A DNA stretch of 8,564 nucleotides from Candidatus Omnitrophota bacterium (GTDB lineage: Bacteria > Omnitrophota > Omnitrophia > Omnitrophales > Aquincolibacteriaceae). The DNA is taken from NCBI GenBank assembly GCA_023247135.1, contig JAHFHB010000069.1:1-8564 (forward strand), read 5' to 3'. Under the pieces are notes generated by a model. It worked only from the letters and a program-made list of their open reading frames with translations, was not told the origin of the DNA and did not search any database. Every line of letters begins with the position of its first letter. The first letter of the stretch is position 1. Below, piece after piece: positions 1-4,906 of the stretch. Position numbers and translations under genes: made by a program.

Positions 1-606
1 GGTTTCTTGCAGGCGGTCGTAGGAAAAGCGCCGGACTTTCGCGCCCTCGCGAATCGCCGTTCCCGCAGCACTGCTGTAGTAGCCGCCATAAGGCAGGACG
101 CTTAATGCCGGAGTCAGGTAAGACAGGTAATCCATGGCAATGTTGCGTGATTTTTGATCAGGCAAGTGATGCGCCAGAATGTGGCCCAATTCATGCGCCA
201 TGACGGATGCCATGACATCTTCGCGGTACTGAAAAACCGTCATCAGGCCCGTGGTTACTGAAATCGTCTGGCCGTCGGTGAACGCGTTAAGCTTGGGGTC
301 GTTCACCATTTGCACGCGCACCGCGTAGCCGCGCAGGGGCGAGGCGTACACAAGCCGGTCCAGCAGAGCCTGTAAATGCCAGGCATCCAGCGGCGCGGCA
401 GACAGCGCGGGGCTCTGCGCCGGAGGTGCCGCCTGCGCGTTGAAATTCCGGCCAAAACGGAAATGCCATTCATTCTGGGCTTCCGTCAGGCGTTGGGTGA
501 AAGATCGCGAGAATCCGGACTGCGAGGCGCAGCCGTGCAGCAGCAAAACCAAAAACCCCAACCTCAAAGCACGGTTCATAAAACGCGGTGTGTTCATTGC
601 CTTCAT
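1..606 (-). CDS. M48-family zinc metalloprotease, probable lipoprotein (C-terminus off the left edge)
   Basis: This is the first 202 codons of a minus-strand gene that continues beyond base 1. Reading from ATG at 606, residues 13-25 are hydrophobic and end in LLLHGC, a lipobox-like site with Cys26 as the likely lipidated residue. His at -2 is atypical. A variable linker follows, then the zinc site HELGH at residues 138-142, continuing as ILAHH, which is typical of M48 peptidases of the BepA/YfgC/LoiP/Oma1 type. His138 and His142 should bind zinc and Glu139 is the catalytic base. The window ends in RRFSYDRLQET, just where the family normally shows EAD with the third zinc ligand, so that part is not visible. 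The start is supported by a Shine-Dalgarno run GGGAGAAGG at 614-622, 7 nt upstream. Members act in the periplasm on misfolded envelope proteins; that role here is inferred. It is divergent from the SDR gene. Confidence 0.87.
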   Translation of the reverse strand, partial: MKAMNTPRFMNRALRLGFLVLLLHGCASQSGFSRSFTQRLTEAQNEWHFRFGRNFNAQAAPPAQSPALSAAPLDAWHLQALLDRLVYASPLRGYAVRVQMVNDPKLNAFTDGQTISVTTGLMTVFQYREDVMASVMAHELGHILAHHLPDQKSRNIAMDYLSYLTPALSVLPYGGYYSSAAGTAIREGAKVRRFSYDRLQET

Positions 607-627
607 GATACGGCCTTCTCCCGCAAA

Positions 628-657
628 ACTAGAGCAGCACCGCAAAGCGACGCTCAA
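628..657 (-). promoter_or_regulatory. Candidate sigma70-like promoter of the M48 lipoprotein gene
   Basis: Read on the minus strand, TTGAGC (657-652, 4 of 6 consensus bases) and TCTAGT (633-628, 4 of 6) are separated by 18 bp. Transcription would start near 621, right at the Shine-Dalgarno of the gene starting at 606. The match is modest, and the -35 overlaps a small hairpin (648-667), so this is tentative. Confidence 0.27.
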
Positions 658-665
658 AAAAGCGT

Positions 666-748
666 CGTCATTGCGAGGAGCACCGTCAGGTGCGACGCGG
701 CAATCTCTGCTCTTAGATTGCTTCGTCGCTTCGCTCCTCGCAATGACG
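666..748 (+). repeat. Dispersed palindromic repeat, copy 1 (REP/MITE-like, three-armed)
   Basis: The outer arms CGTCATTGCGAGGAGC (666-681) and GCTCCTCGCAATGACG (733-748) are perfect 16-bp complements. Inside are a small hairpin GCACC-gtca-GGTGC (680-693) and a longer imperfect hairpin formed by GACGCGGCAATCT (694-706) and AGATTGCTTCGTC (715-727), with two mismatches. A second copy lies at 4781-4867 in the opposite orientation. There is no open reading frame of its own and no clear target-site duplication. It occupies the intergenic space between the M48 and SDR genes. Similar arms recur in intergenic regions of many bacterial genomes, as I recall. Confidence 0.85.
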
Positions 749-851
749 AGTTGCTCAGGAGACCAGTTTCAAACCCACTTTTACGAATAGCAAATCAGAA
801 TGTTATGCAATCACACTCTTAGAAAGGGTACCGCTCATAACTATTTTCAGG

Positions 852-857
852 CATAAT
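852..857 (+). promoter_or_regulatory. Possible -10 box of the SDR gene, placing the transcript start at the ATG
   Basis: CATAAT (5 of 6 to TATAAT) ends 7 nt before the ATG at 865, and no Shine-Dalgarno precedes that ATG. A start site 7-8 nt downstream of the box would make the mRNA leaderless. No convincing -35 is seen 16-18 bp upstream, so this is weaker than the equivalent arrangement at the helicase gene (7346-7380). Confidence 0.3.
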
Positions 858-864
858 ACGCGCC

Positions 865-2442
865 ATGTCACAGCCCCCGGAACCCAAAAAAATACCGCCG
901 CAGACCCTGCTGCCGGATCCCATTGCGCCCGCAGAATTTCAGACTTTTTTGCGCGTGCTGGAGGCTGTCAGCGAGGACAGCGGGCATCTGGCCAGCGTCT
1001 CGCCCGAAGACCGGATCGCACTCATGAAAGCCGCAGGCAAGTTGGCCCACCCGACGATCATCGATCAACGCCGTACCGCGCGTACCGCCCGCAAACTGCG
1101 GCGCGAAAACCGCAAACAACATGACCGCAGGGCCCGGCAAAACACCGGCATCCGCGGCGCACGGCAAGCCCCCGTTTTTTCGGCGCCCAAACAGCTGGAA
1201 TCCAGCTTGCCGCCTGTGATCGAACTCAAAGATCCCCGTAGCTGTTACATCTGCAAGGCCGATTATACCCGCGTGCATTTTTTTTACGATTCCATGTGCG
1301 CAGACTGCGCCAATCTGAACTATCAGAAACGTTTTCAAACCGCGCCGCTGCATGAACGTACCGCGCTCGTTACCGGCGGCCGCGTCAAAATTGGTTACTA
1401 CACAGCGCTCAAACTGCTCAGAGCCGGCGCACGCACCATCGTCAGCACGCGCTTCCCCAATGACGCTGCGCTGCGCTTCAGCCGCGAAGAAGATTTTTCG
1501 GTGTGGAAAAATCGCCTGCAGATTTACGGCCTGGACCTGCGCCATTCGCCCAGCGTGGAAATGTTCGCTCGGTTCCTGGCCAACACCGAGGAGCGGCTGG
1601 ACATTCTGGTAAATAATGCCGCCCAGACCGTGCGCAAACCGCCCGGTTTTTACCGCCACCTGATGGAATGGGAAGCCAAGCCTTTACAAGATTTGCCGGC
1701 AGAACTGCGGCCTCTGCTCGCCGATTATGAGGTCTGTAAAAATGCGTTGGATGCCAAGCTGTTGGCTGCTCATCAAGATTCGCTGGAGAATACACTGCTT
1801 AAAACCTGGCCCGGAAAAAATCCGACGGTCGGAATCCGTTCTTCCGCCAAGCTGTCCATGATCCCTTACGACTTTGATGAAGAAACCCAGTCGAGTCTGG
1901 AAGTATTCCCTCAAGGCGCGCTGGATGCCGATCTGCAGCAAGTGGATCTGCGCTCCATCAATACCTGGCGGCTCACGCTGGCGGATGTCTCCACGCCCGA
2001 AATGCTGGAAGTCCATTTGGTCAACGCGGTGGCCCCGTTTATTCTGGCCGCCAAACTCAAACCGCTGATGCTGCGCCACACGACCGGGGAACAGCACATC
2101 ATCAACGCCTCGGCCATGGAAGGCAAATTCACCCGCTACACCAAAACCGACAAGCATCCGCACACCAACATGGCCAAGGCCGCGCTCAACATGATGACGC
2201 TGACCTCCGCGCCTGATTACGCCAAAAATAAAATTTACATGAACGCCGTGGACACGGGCTGGATTACGGACGAAGACCCGGCACAGCTCAGCCAGGCCAA
2301 AAAAGAAGAGCATGATTTTGAGCCGCCGCTCGATATCGTCGACGGCGCGGCGCGCCTGCTCGACCCGCTTTTCTCAGGCATTCTCATCGGCGAGCATGTC
2401 TGGGGCAAATTCCTGAAAGACTATCGACCTACCGACTGGTAG
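865..2442 (+). CDS. SDR-fold (Rossmann) oxidoreductase-like protein with N-terminal CxxC zinc motif and altered active site
   Basis: The product has 525 residues, about twice the length of a classical short-chain dehydrogenase (about 250). Residues 1-120 form a charged extension with a strongly basic stretch near 69-91. Residues 127-148 contain CYIC and CADC (Cys127, 130, 145, 148), spaced like a zinc ribbon. The SDR domain follows: beta-strand plus TGGRVKIG at 170-177 (TGxxxxIG nucleotide loop), LVNNAA at 248-253, VNAVAPF at 386-392, INASAM with Ser416, and HTNMAKAALNMM with Lys438. In the expected YxxxK motif the Tyr position is Thr434. Between NNAA and NAVAPF lie about 130 residues, where classical enzymes have about 25, so there is an insertion near 260-375. 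The C-terminal part has AVDTGWITDE, like the usual PGxxxT segment. The substrate is unknown and it may be catalytically altered or a binding protein. It is transcribed alone, convergent with the toxin gene. Confidence 0.85.
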   Translation: MSQPPEPKKIPPQTLLPDPIAPAEFQTFLRVLEAVSEDSGHLASVSPEDRIALMKAAGKLAHPTIIDQRRTARTARKLRRENRKQHDRRARQNTGIRGARQAPVFSAPKQLESSLPPVIELKDPRSCYICKADYTRVHFFYDSMCADCANLNYQKRFQTAPLHERTALVTGGRVKIGYYTALKLLRAGARTIVSTRFPNDAALRFSREEDFSVWKNRLQIYGLDLRHSPSVEMFARFLANTEERLDILVNNAAQTVRKPPGFYRHLMEWEAKPLQDLPAELRPLLADYEVCKNALDAKLLAAHQDSLENTLLKTWPGKNPTVGIRSSAKLSMIPYDFDEETQSSLEVFPQGALDADLQQVDLRSINTWRLTLADVSTPEMLEVHLVNAVAPFILAAKLKPLMLRHTTGEQHIINASAMEGKFTRYTKTDKHPHTNMAKAALNMMTLTSAPDYAKNKIYMNAVDTGWITDEDPAQLSQAKKEEHDFEPPLDIVDGAARLLDPLFSGILIGEHVWGKFLKDYRPTDW

Positions 2443-2444
2443 GT
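2427..2444. repeat. Perfect short inverted repeat over the SDR stop codon, between convergent genes
   Basis: ACCTACC (2427-2433) and GGTAGGT (2438-2444) form a 7-bp stem with a GACT loop that covers the TAG stop at 2440-2442. The toxin gene ends 7 bp beyond it on the other strand. Neither flank has a T tract after the stem (AAAAATTTAC on the plus side), so it is not a textbook intrinsic terminator, although its position suggests 3'-end formation or protection. Confidence 0.45.
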
Positions 2445-2450
2445 AAAAAT

Positions 2451-2750
2451 TTACGGGTGCGGCGTAATCGCAATAACAGTGATCTGTTTTTTTGCGGGGC
2501 CATAACACCAAAAAATCCGGTAAGCCGCGGGTGTCCGGTTCTGAGCATAGGCTTCAAACACTTTTTCTCCGGAAACAAACGGGTGCGGAATCGAGAAGTA
2601 TTCGTGCGTCTGCAGAGAGCGATGCCGGGGGTTGGTTTGAAGGAAGCCAAGCGTTTTGCGCAGCTGTTTGAGTAATCCGGCTTTGGCCGTGTTCTTCTTC
2701 AACGCCTCAAAGTCGGCACAAGCGCTCTGGGTAAACCGGAGTTCAAACAT
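2451..2750 (-). CDS. RelE/ParE-superfamily toxin of a type II toxin-antitoxin module
   Basis: The product has 99 residues. It opens with a beta-strand FELRFTQSA, continues into a Lys-rich helical segment (about 12-36, EALKKN and LLKQLRKTL), then LQTNPRHRSLQTHEY, and closes with strands EKVFEAYAQ and AAYRIFWCYGP and the C-terminal ITVIAITPHP. This order and size fit the RelE/ParE fold (a two-helix start and a beta-sheet with a YRIFW-type strand). RelE members cut mRNA in the ribosome and ParE members poison gyrase; the sequence does not let me choose. Tyr77, Arg78 and His98 are candidate functional residues by position only. The ATG at 2750 follows the antitoxin TAA with no gap and there is no clear Shine-Dalgarno, so translation is probably coupled to the antitoxin. 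The gene is intact. Confidence 0.72.
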   Translation of the reverse strand: MFELRFTQSACADFEALKKNTAKAGLLKQLRKTLGFLQTNPRHRSLQTHEYFSIPHPFVSGEKVFEAYAQNRTPAAYRIFWCYGPAKKQITVIAITPHP

Positions 2751-3053
2751 TTATTCGGAGTCCGCGCACTTCGAAAAATCTTCCGGCGCCTTGGCAAGCT
2801 TGCCTGCCCTGGCATCGGCAAGGCCTTTCTTGACTGCTGTCGCAGCTTGTGGATTTTGAAAAAGCCAGGCTTCATGGGCCGGAATCGTGACCTGCGGATC
2901 CAAAATATACTGCCCCAGCGAGTTCCGGTACATCTTATAACTCGCGATCTTCACATTTCCGACCCTGCTAAGCGTAATGCGGTTTTTAGAATCTACCCTG
3001 ACCTCCCCATAAGGCTCGAAGTCCGGCTCTTTGATGATATTGGATTTTGCCAT
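2751..3053 (-). CDS. Antitoxin partner of the RelE/ParE-like toxin
   Basis: The product has 100 residues and sits immediately upstream of the toxin in the usual antitoxin-first order. Residues 16-31 (GEVRVDSKNRITLSRV) resemble the strand-turn of AbrB/SpoVT-type DNA-binding antitoxins. The middle (YRNSLGQYILDPQVTIPAHEAWLFQNP) is a block I associate with a class of antitoxins paired with RelE-like toxins. The C-terminal part (AATAVKKGLADARAGKL) looks helical and is the likely toxin-wrapping tail. The start ATG at 3053 has a G-rich run (GGGGG, 3058-3062) 4 nt upstream as a weak ribosome site. It likely autoregulates the pair through the promoter and inverted repeat at 3081-3132. The pairing with the toxin is well supported by context; the exact family is inferred from memory of similar sequences. 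Confidence 0.65.
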   Translation of the reverse strand: MAKSNIIKEPDFEPYGEVRVDSKNRITLSRVGNVKIASYKMYRNSLGQYILDPQVTIPAHEAWLFQNPQAATAVKKGLADARAGKLAKAPEDFSKCADSE

Positions 3054-3080
3054 AGCACCCCCTTTTACTCTCTAGGGAAA

Positions 3081-3109
3081 AGTCTAGCAGGTGGTGGGAA
3101 TTAAATCAA
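3081..3109 (-). promoter_or_regulatory. Candidate promoter of the toxin-antitoxin operon
   Basis: On the minus strand TTGATT (3109-3104, 4 of 6) and TAGACT (3086-3081, 4 of 6) are exactly 17 bp apart, which would start transcription about 20 nt ahead of the antitoxin ATG. The -35 directly abuts the inverted repeat at 3110-3132, a natural place for an autoregulatory operator. Confidence 0.45.
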
Positions 3110-3132
3110 GTGGGATAGGTAGCATATCCCAC
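3110..3132 (-). terminator. Hairpin 3' of the hydrolase operon: intrinsic terminator and/or toxin-antitoxin operator
   Basis: GTGGGATA (3110-3117) and TATCCCAC (3125-3132) are a perfect 8-bp inverted repeat with a 7-nt loop. Read on the minus strand it begins 13 nt after the TAA of the HTH-like gene, can be extended by two G-U pairs, and is followed by the T-rich TTGATTTAATT. That fits a rho-independent terminator for the upstream operon. The same sequence touches the -35 of the antitoxin promoter, so it could equally be the operator. The two roles are not exclusive. Confidence 0.5.
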
Positions 3133-3145
3133 CCGGGAGATCGCA

Positions 3146-3406
3146 TTAGTAATTGAAGAGTTCGGGCAGGACAAACTTTTTCTCGGCCTGGCTGGCGTTG
3201 AGCGCGCTGACGATTTTGGCCTGAACGTTGCGCGAGAGATAGCGGCCTTTACGGCCCTTGGCCACCATTTTATGCGTCAGCTGCGCCTTGGAGTTTTTCA
3301 CCAGGTCGCTGTTTTTGAGCATGAGGCGGGTTAAAATTTCATCCAGTGGCTGGGCCCCGTATTCCAAAGGCCGTTTTTCATTGGCGTCATCGAGAGTTTT
3401 CATCAC
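3146..3406 (-). CDS. Small helix-turn-helix-like conserved hypothetical protein
   Basis: The product has 86 residues from GTG at 3406, or 85 from ATG at 3403. The GTG gives a 7-nt spacing from an AGGA ribosome site, whereas the ATG overlaps the previous stop as TGATG, so the choice is open. After a polar N-terminus, residues 19-70 read as three to four short helices: LDEILTRLMLKNSDLV, then AQLTHKMVAKGRKG, then RNVQAKIVSALN. The basic turn and final helix resemble the second half of small HTH proteins. I recall similar short proteins with LTHK and GRKGR elements in assorted bacteria, but I know no function. It is the last gene of the hydrolase operon and overlaps the DUF493-like gene, so the two are probably translationally coupled. 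DNA binding is inferred from shape only. Confidence 0.68.
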   Translation of the reverse strand: MMKTLDDANEKRPLEYGAQPLDEILTRLMLKNSDLVKNSKAQLTHKMVAKGRKGRYLSRNVQAKIVSALNASQAEKKFVLPELFNY

Positions 3407-3657
3407 AAGACCATCCTGACTCCGTCAATGGCGCGCAAAGCGGCATCGATCGCATTCATCATTTCTAAAGAATCCACGCGCACATCCACGCTGAAAGAAA
3501 AGTAGCGGCCATCGCTTGACATGCGCTGATCCACAAGCGGCATGAGAATCCCGAGTTCCATCAGCACCGTCTCAATGACAAAATGCATGTTGGGGCGGTT
3601 TTCGGCAATGATCCGGTACTGGCAATCGAGAGGAAACTTGAGATCGCCGCTGTCCAC
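3403..3657 (-). CDS. DUF493 / YbeD-like small protein (ACT-like ferredoxin fold)
   Basis: The product has 84 residues, the usual size for the YbeD/DUF493 family. The pattern fits: an N-terminal FPLDCQYRIIAENRP strand (family FPxxFxIKxxG-like), a helix MHFVIETVLMELGI, a central SSDGRYFSFSVDVRV strand (family SSKGNYxSLTVxI), a helix SLEMMNAIDAALRAI, and the ending GVRMVL, which matches the family's typical xVKMVL end. The family folds like a regulatory ACT domain. Escherichia coli YbeD lies next to lipoate genes, but its role is unsettled and no lipoate gene is visible here. The start is GTG at 3657, with a G-rich run (GGGGG) 5 nt upstream. The gene begins 23 nt after the secreted-protein gene and overlaps the HTH-like gene by about 4 nt. 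Confidence 0.8.
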   Translation of the reverse strand: MDSGDLKFPLDCQYRIIAENRPNMHFVIETVLMELGILMPLVDQRMSSDGRYFSFSVDVRVDSLEMMNAIDAALRAIDGVRMVL

Positions 3658-3680
3658 AAGGCCCCCTGGGCAAACGCCGC

Positions 3681-3902
3681 TTACTCTGTTTTTACTGCCG
3701 CTTCGTCGGACAAAACCGGCGTTACGACTACCGGGCTCTCAGCCTGTTTGACCGGTTTTAAATCGGCTTTGGCTTTCTTTACGGAAGCTTTCCCGGCTTT
3801 ATACGCCGTTTTGTGAGCGGCGGCAGGCTTTTTTGCATGCGCAAGTCCGGCGATACTCAAAATCATGGTAAACATCATCGTGGCCGCTAAAATTTTCCGC
3901 AT
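3681..3902 (-). CDS. Small secreted Lys/Ala-rich protein of unknown function
   Basis: The product has 73 residues. It has a clear Sec signal peptide: MRK, a hydrophobic core ILAATMMFTMILSIAGL, and an AHA site with predicted cleavage after Ala23. The mature part is only about 50 residues, carries 11 lysines mostly in Ala/Lys patterns (KKPAAAHK, KASVKKAKADLK), and ends in a more acidic Val/Pro-rich tail. It has no cysteines and no recognisable domain, and composition suggests it is disordered and basic. It could bind an anionic envelope polymer, but that is a guess. ATG at 3902 is preceded by a strong GGAGGA ribosome site about 5 nt away. It lies 24 nt after the hydrolase stop, second in the operon, and is a real gene judging by signal peptide, ribosome site and spacing. 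Confidence 0.75.
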   Translation of the reverse strand: MRKILAATMMFTMILSIAGLAHAKKPAAAHKTAYKAGKASVKKAKADLKPVKQAESPVVVTPVLSDEAAVKTE

Positions 3903-3926
3903 ACTTTCCTCCGTTTCACGGTTGCG

Positions 3927-4727
3927 TTACTGGCAAATAAAATCCCGGATTACACGCATGGCGCGGCAGCGCTGATCTTCCAAAACCCCGTGCCGCGCCC
4001 CTTTAAAAATCATCAGCCGGGCATCCGGCAGGCGCTCCCCCATTTCATAAAAAAGCGCCTCGGGGAAAAACCGGTCCGCCGTTCCGGCGATCAAAAGCGT
4101 AGGCGTGCGCAGGGTTTCGAGGCTCCCCTGCGCATCGTGAATAATGCCCGCCTGCCCTGCGGTAATAAAATCAGACGGATCCTTGATTTTCGCAAATTGC
4201 GCCATCACATACGGCGCAAGCAGCTGACAGGCGATGCTCTGCCAACCCCGGTAAGAGAGCTCGACCGTGTCCTGGTAAATATCTTTCCACATCCCCATGC
4301 GCGCCCAGGGGATCCAGCGGCGTGCGATAATCAACCCTTCAGGCCCCATCCGGTAAGCGCTGGCCACCAAAACGAGTTTCTTCACGCAAGCCGGGTAGTC
4401 TTGGGCAAAATGCTGCGCAATCATGCCGCCGAGAGAAACTCCGATCACATGGGCTGGCCCGATGTCTTCAAGCGCGCGCGCGTAATCCGCCGCCATTTCG
4501 CGCGTGTTATAGCCCACCGGCAAATCTCTTTTACGGCTGAGCGCAATGACTTCAAAGTTTTTTGCCAGCGGCGCAAAGAGCCGGTGAATGTAAAAAGCAA
4601 CCCGGGTGACATCAAAGAGGGCGTCATTGATCGGCGGAAACACAACCACCTTTTCTGCGCCCTTGCCAAAGCGGATAAATGCCAGCTGGTTTTTCAGCAT
4701 CCCGGATTCTACGGATTTAAAAAACAT
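3927..4727 (-). CDS. Alpha/beta hydrolase
   Basis: The product has 266 residues, standard for a single-domain alpha/beta hydrolase. The nucleophile elbow GVSLGG puts the serine at residue 98, the acid is Asp218 in AGTADRFFP, and the base is His246 in KGARHGVLED, giving a complete Ser-Asp-His triad in correct order. A cap region lies around residues 125-190 (RRWIPWARMGMWKDIY and following). The usual HGxxG oxyanion segment is replaced by VVFPPINDAL (28-37), which is unusual but not disabling. No signal peptide is present, so it is cytoplasmic. Relatives include carboxylesterases, lactonases and homologues of biotin or menaquinone pathway hydrolases; the substrate cannot be chosen from sequence. 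ATG at 4727 has GAGGAA a few bases upstream; Met10 is an alternative. It is the first gene of a minus-strand operon that runs to 3146. Confidence 0.88.
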   Translation of the reverse strand: MFFKSVESGMLKNQLAFIRFGKGAEKVVVFPPINDALFDVTRVAFYIHRLFAPLAKNFEVIALSRKRDLPVGYNTREMAADYARALEDIGPAHVIGVSLGGMIAQHFAQDYPACVKKLVLVASAYRMGPEGLIIARRWIPWARMGMWKDIYQDTVELSYRGWQSIACQLLAPYVMAQFAKIKDPSDFITAGQAGIIHDAQGSLETLRTPTLLIAGTADRFFPEALFYEMGERLPDARLMIFKGARHGVLEDQRCRAMRVIRDFICQ

Positions 4728-4780
4728 GCTTCCTCGTTTTACCTAGCAGCGGCTTCATAAGTCGACATAACATCTTTATT

Positions 4781-4867
4781 CGTCATTGCGAGGAGCGGTT
4801 TGTGCGACGAAGCAATCTCGGTCCCATGAGATTGCCGCGTCGCCCCTGCGGGGCTCCTCGCAATGAC
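4781..4867 (-). repeat. Dispersed palindromic repeat, copy 2 (inverted relative to copy 1)
   Basis: Outer arms CGTCATTGCGAGGAGC (4781-4796) and GCTCCTCGCAATGAC (4853-4867) pair over 15 bp. The inner arms GACGAAGCAATCT (4806-4818) and AGATTGCCGCGTC (4829-4841) are the mirror of copy 1, so the reverse complement of this copy aligns with copy 1 end to end. The side hairpin is GCCCC-tgc-GGGGC (4842-4854), where copy 1 has GCACC-gtca-GGTGC. The unpaired linker between the inner and outer stems is 9 nt here (4797-4805) against 5 nt in copy 1. It lies between the ABC-F stop and the hydrolase start. Confidence 0.85.
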
Positions 4868-4877
4868 AAGTGAGGCT

Positions 4878-4897
4878 GGGACTCATGGGAACTCATG
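4878..4897 (+). repeat. Tandem 10-bp repeat beside repeat copy 2
   Basis: GGGACTCATG is followed directly by GGAACTCATG, with 9 of 10 positions identical, between repeat copy 2 and the ABC-F stop codon. CTCATGGGA at 4882-4890 is the exact complement of TCCCATGAG in the apical loop of repeat copy 2 (4822-4830). Two units are too few to claim a family. Confidence 0.5.
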
Positions 4898-4906
4898 AAG
4901 CCACTT

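Noticed and set aside
666..748. Palindromic repeat as a CRISPR unit or a classical insertion sequence
   Set aside because: There are only two copies 4 kb apart in opposite orientation, no spacers, no transposase and no clear target duplication.
376..822. Plus-strand frames across the M48 gene start and the repeat
   Set aside because: They overlap a well-supported minus-strand signal sequence and translate the palindromic repeat, so they are not likely to be genes.
868..1659. Long open frame on the minus strand inside the SDR gene (263 codons)
   Set aside because: It lies wholly opposite a frame with clear SDR motifs, has no recognisable domain or ribosome site, and reflects GC-rich codon structure.
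1684..2313. Second long minus-strand frame inside the SDR gene (209 codons)
   Set aside because: Shadow of the same gene; composition is of mirrored codons and no domain is seen.
3990..4760. 256-codon plus-strand frame opposite the alpha/beta hydrolase
   Set aside because: The opposite strand has a complete catalytic triad in order, while this frame shows no motifs.
4781..4867. Repeat copy 2 as the intrinsic terminator of the ABC-F gene
   Set aside because: It forms a strong hairpin, but neither side is followed by a T tract, so it is not a standard terminator.
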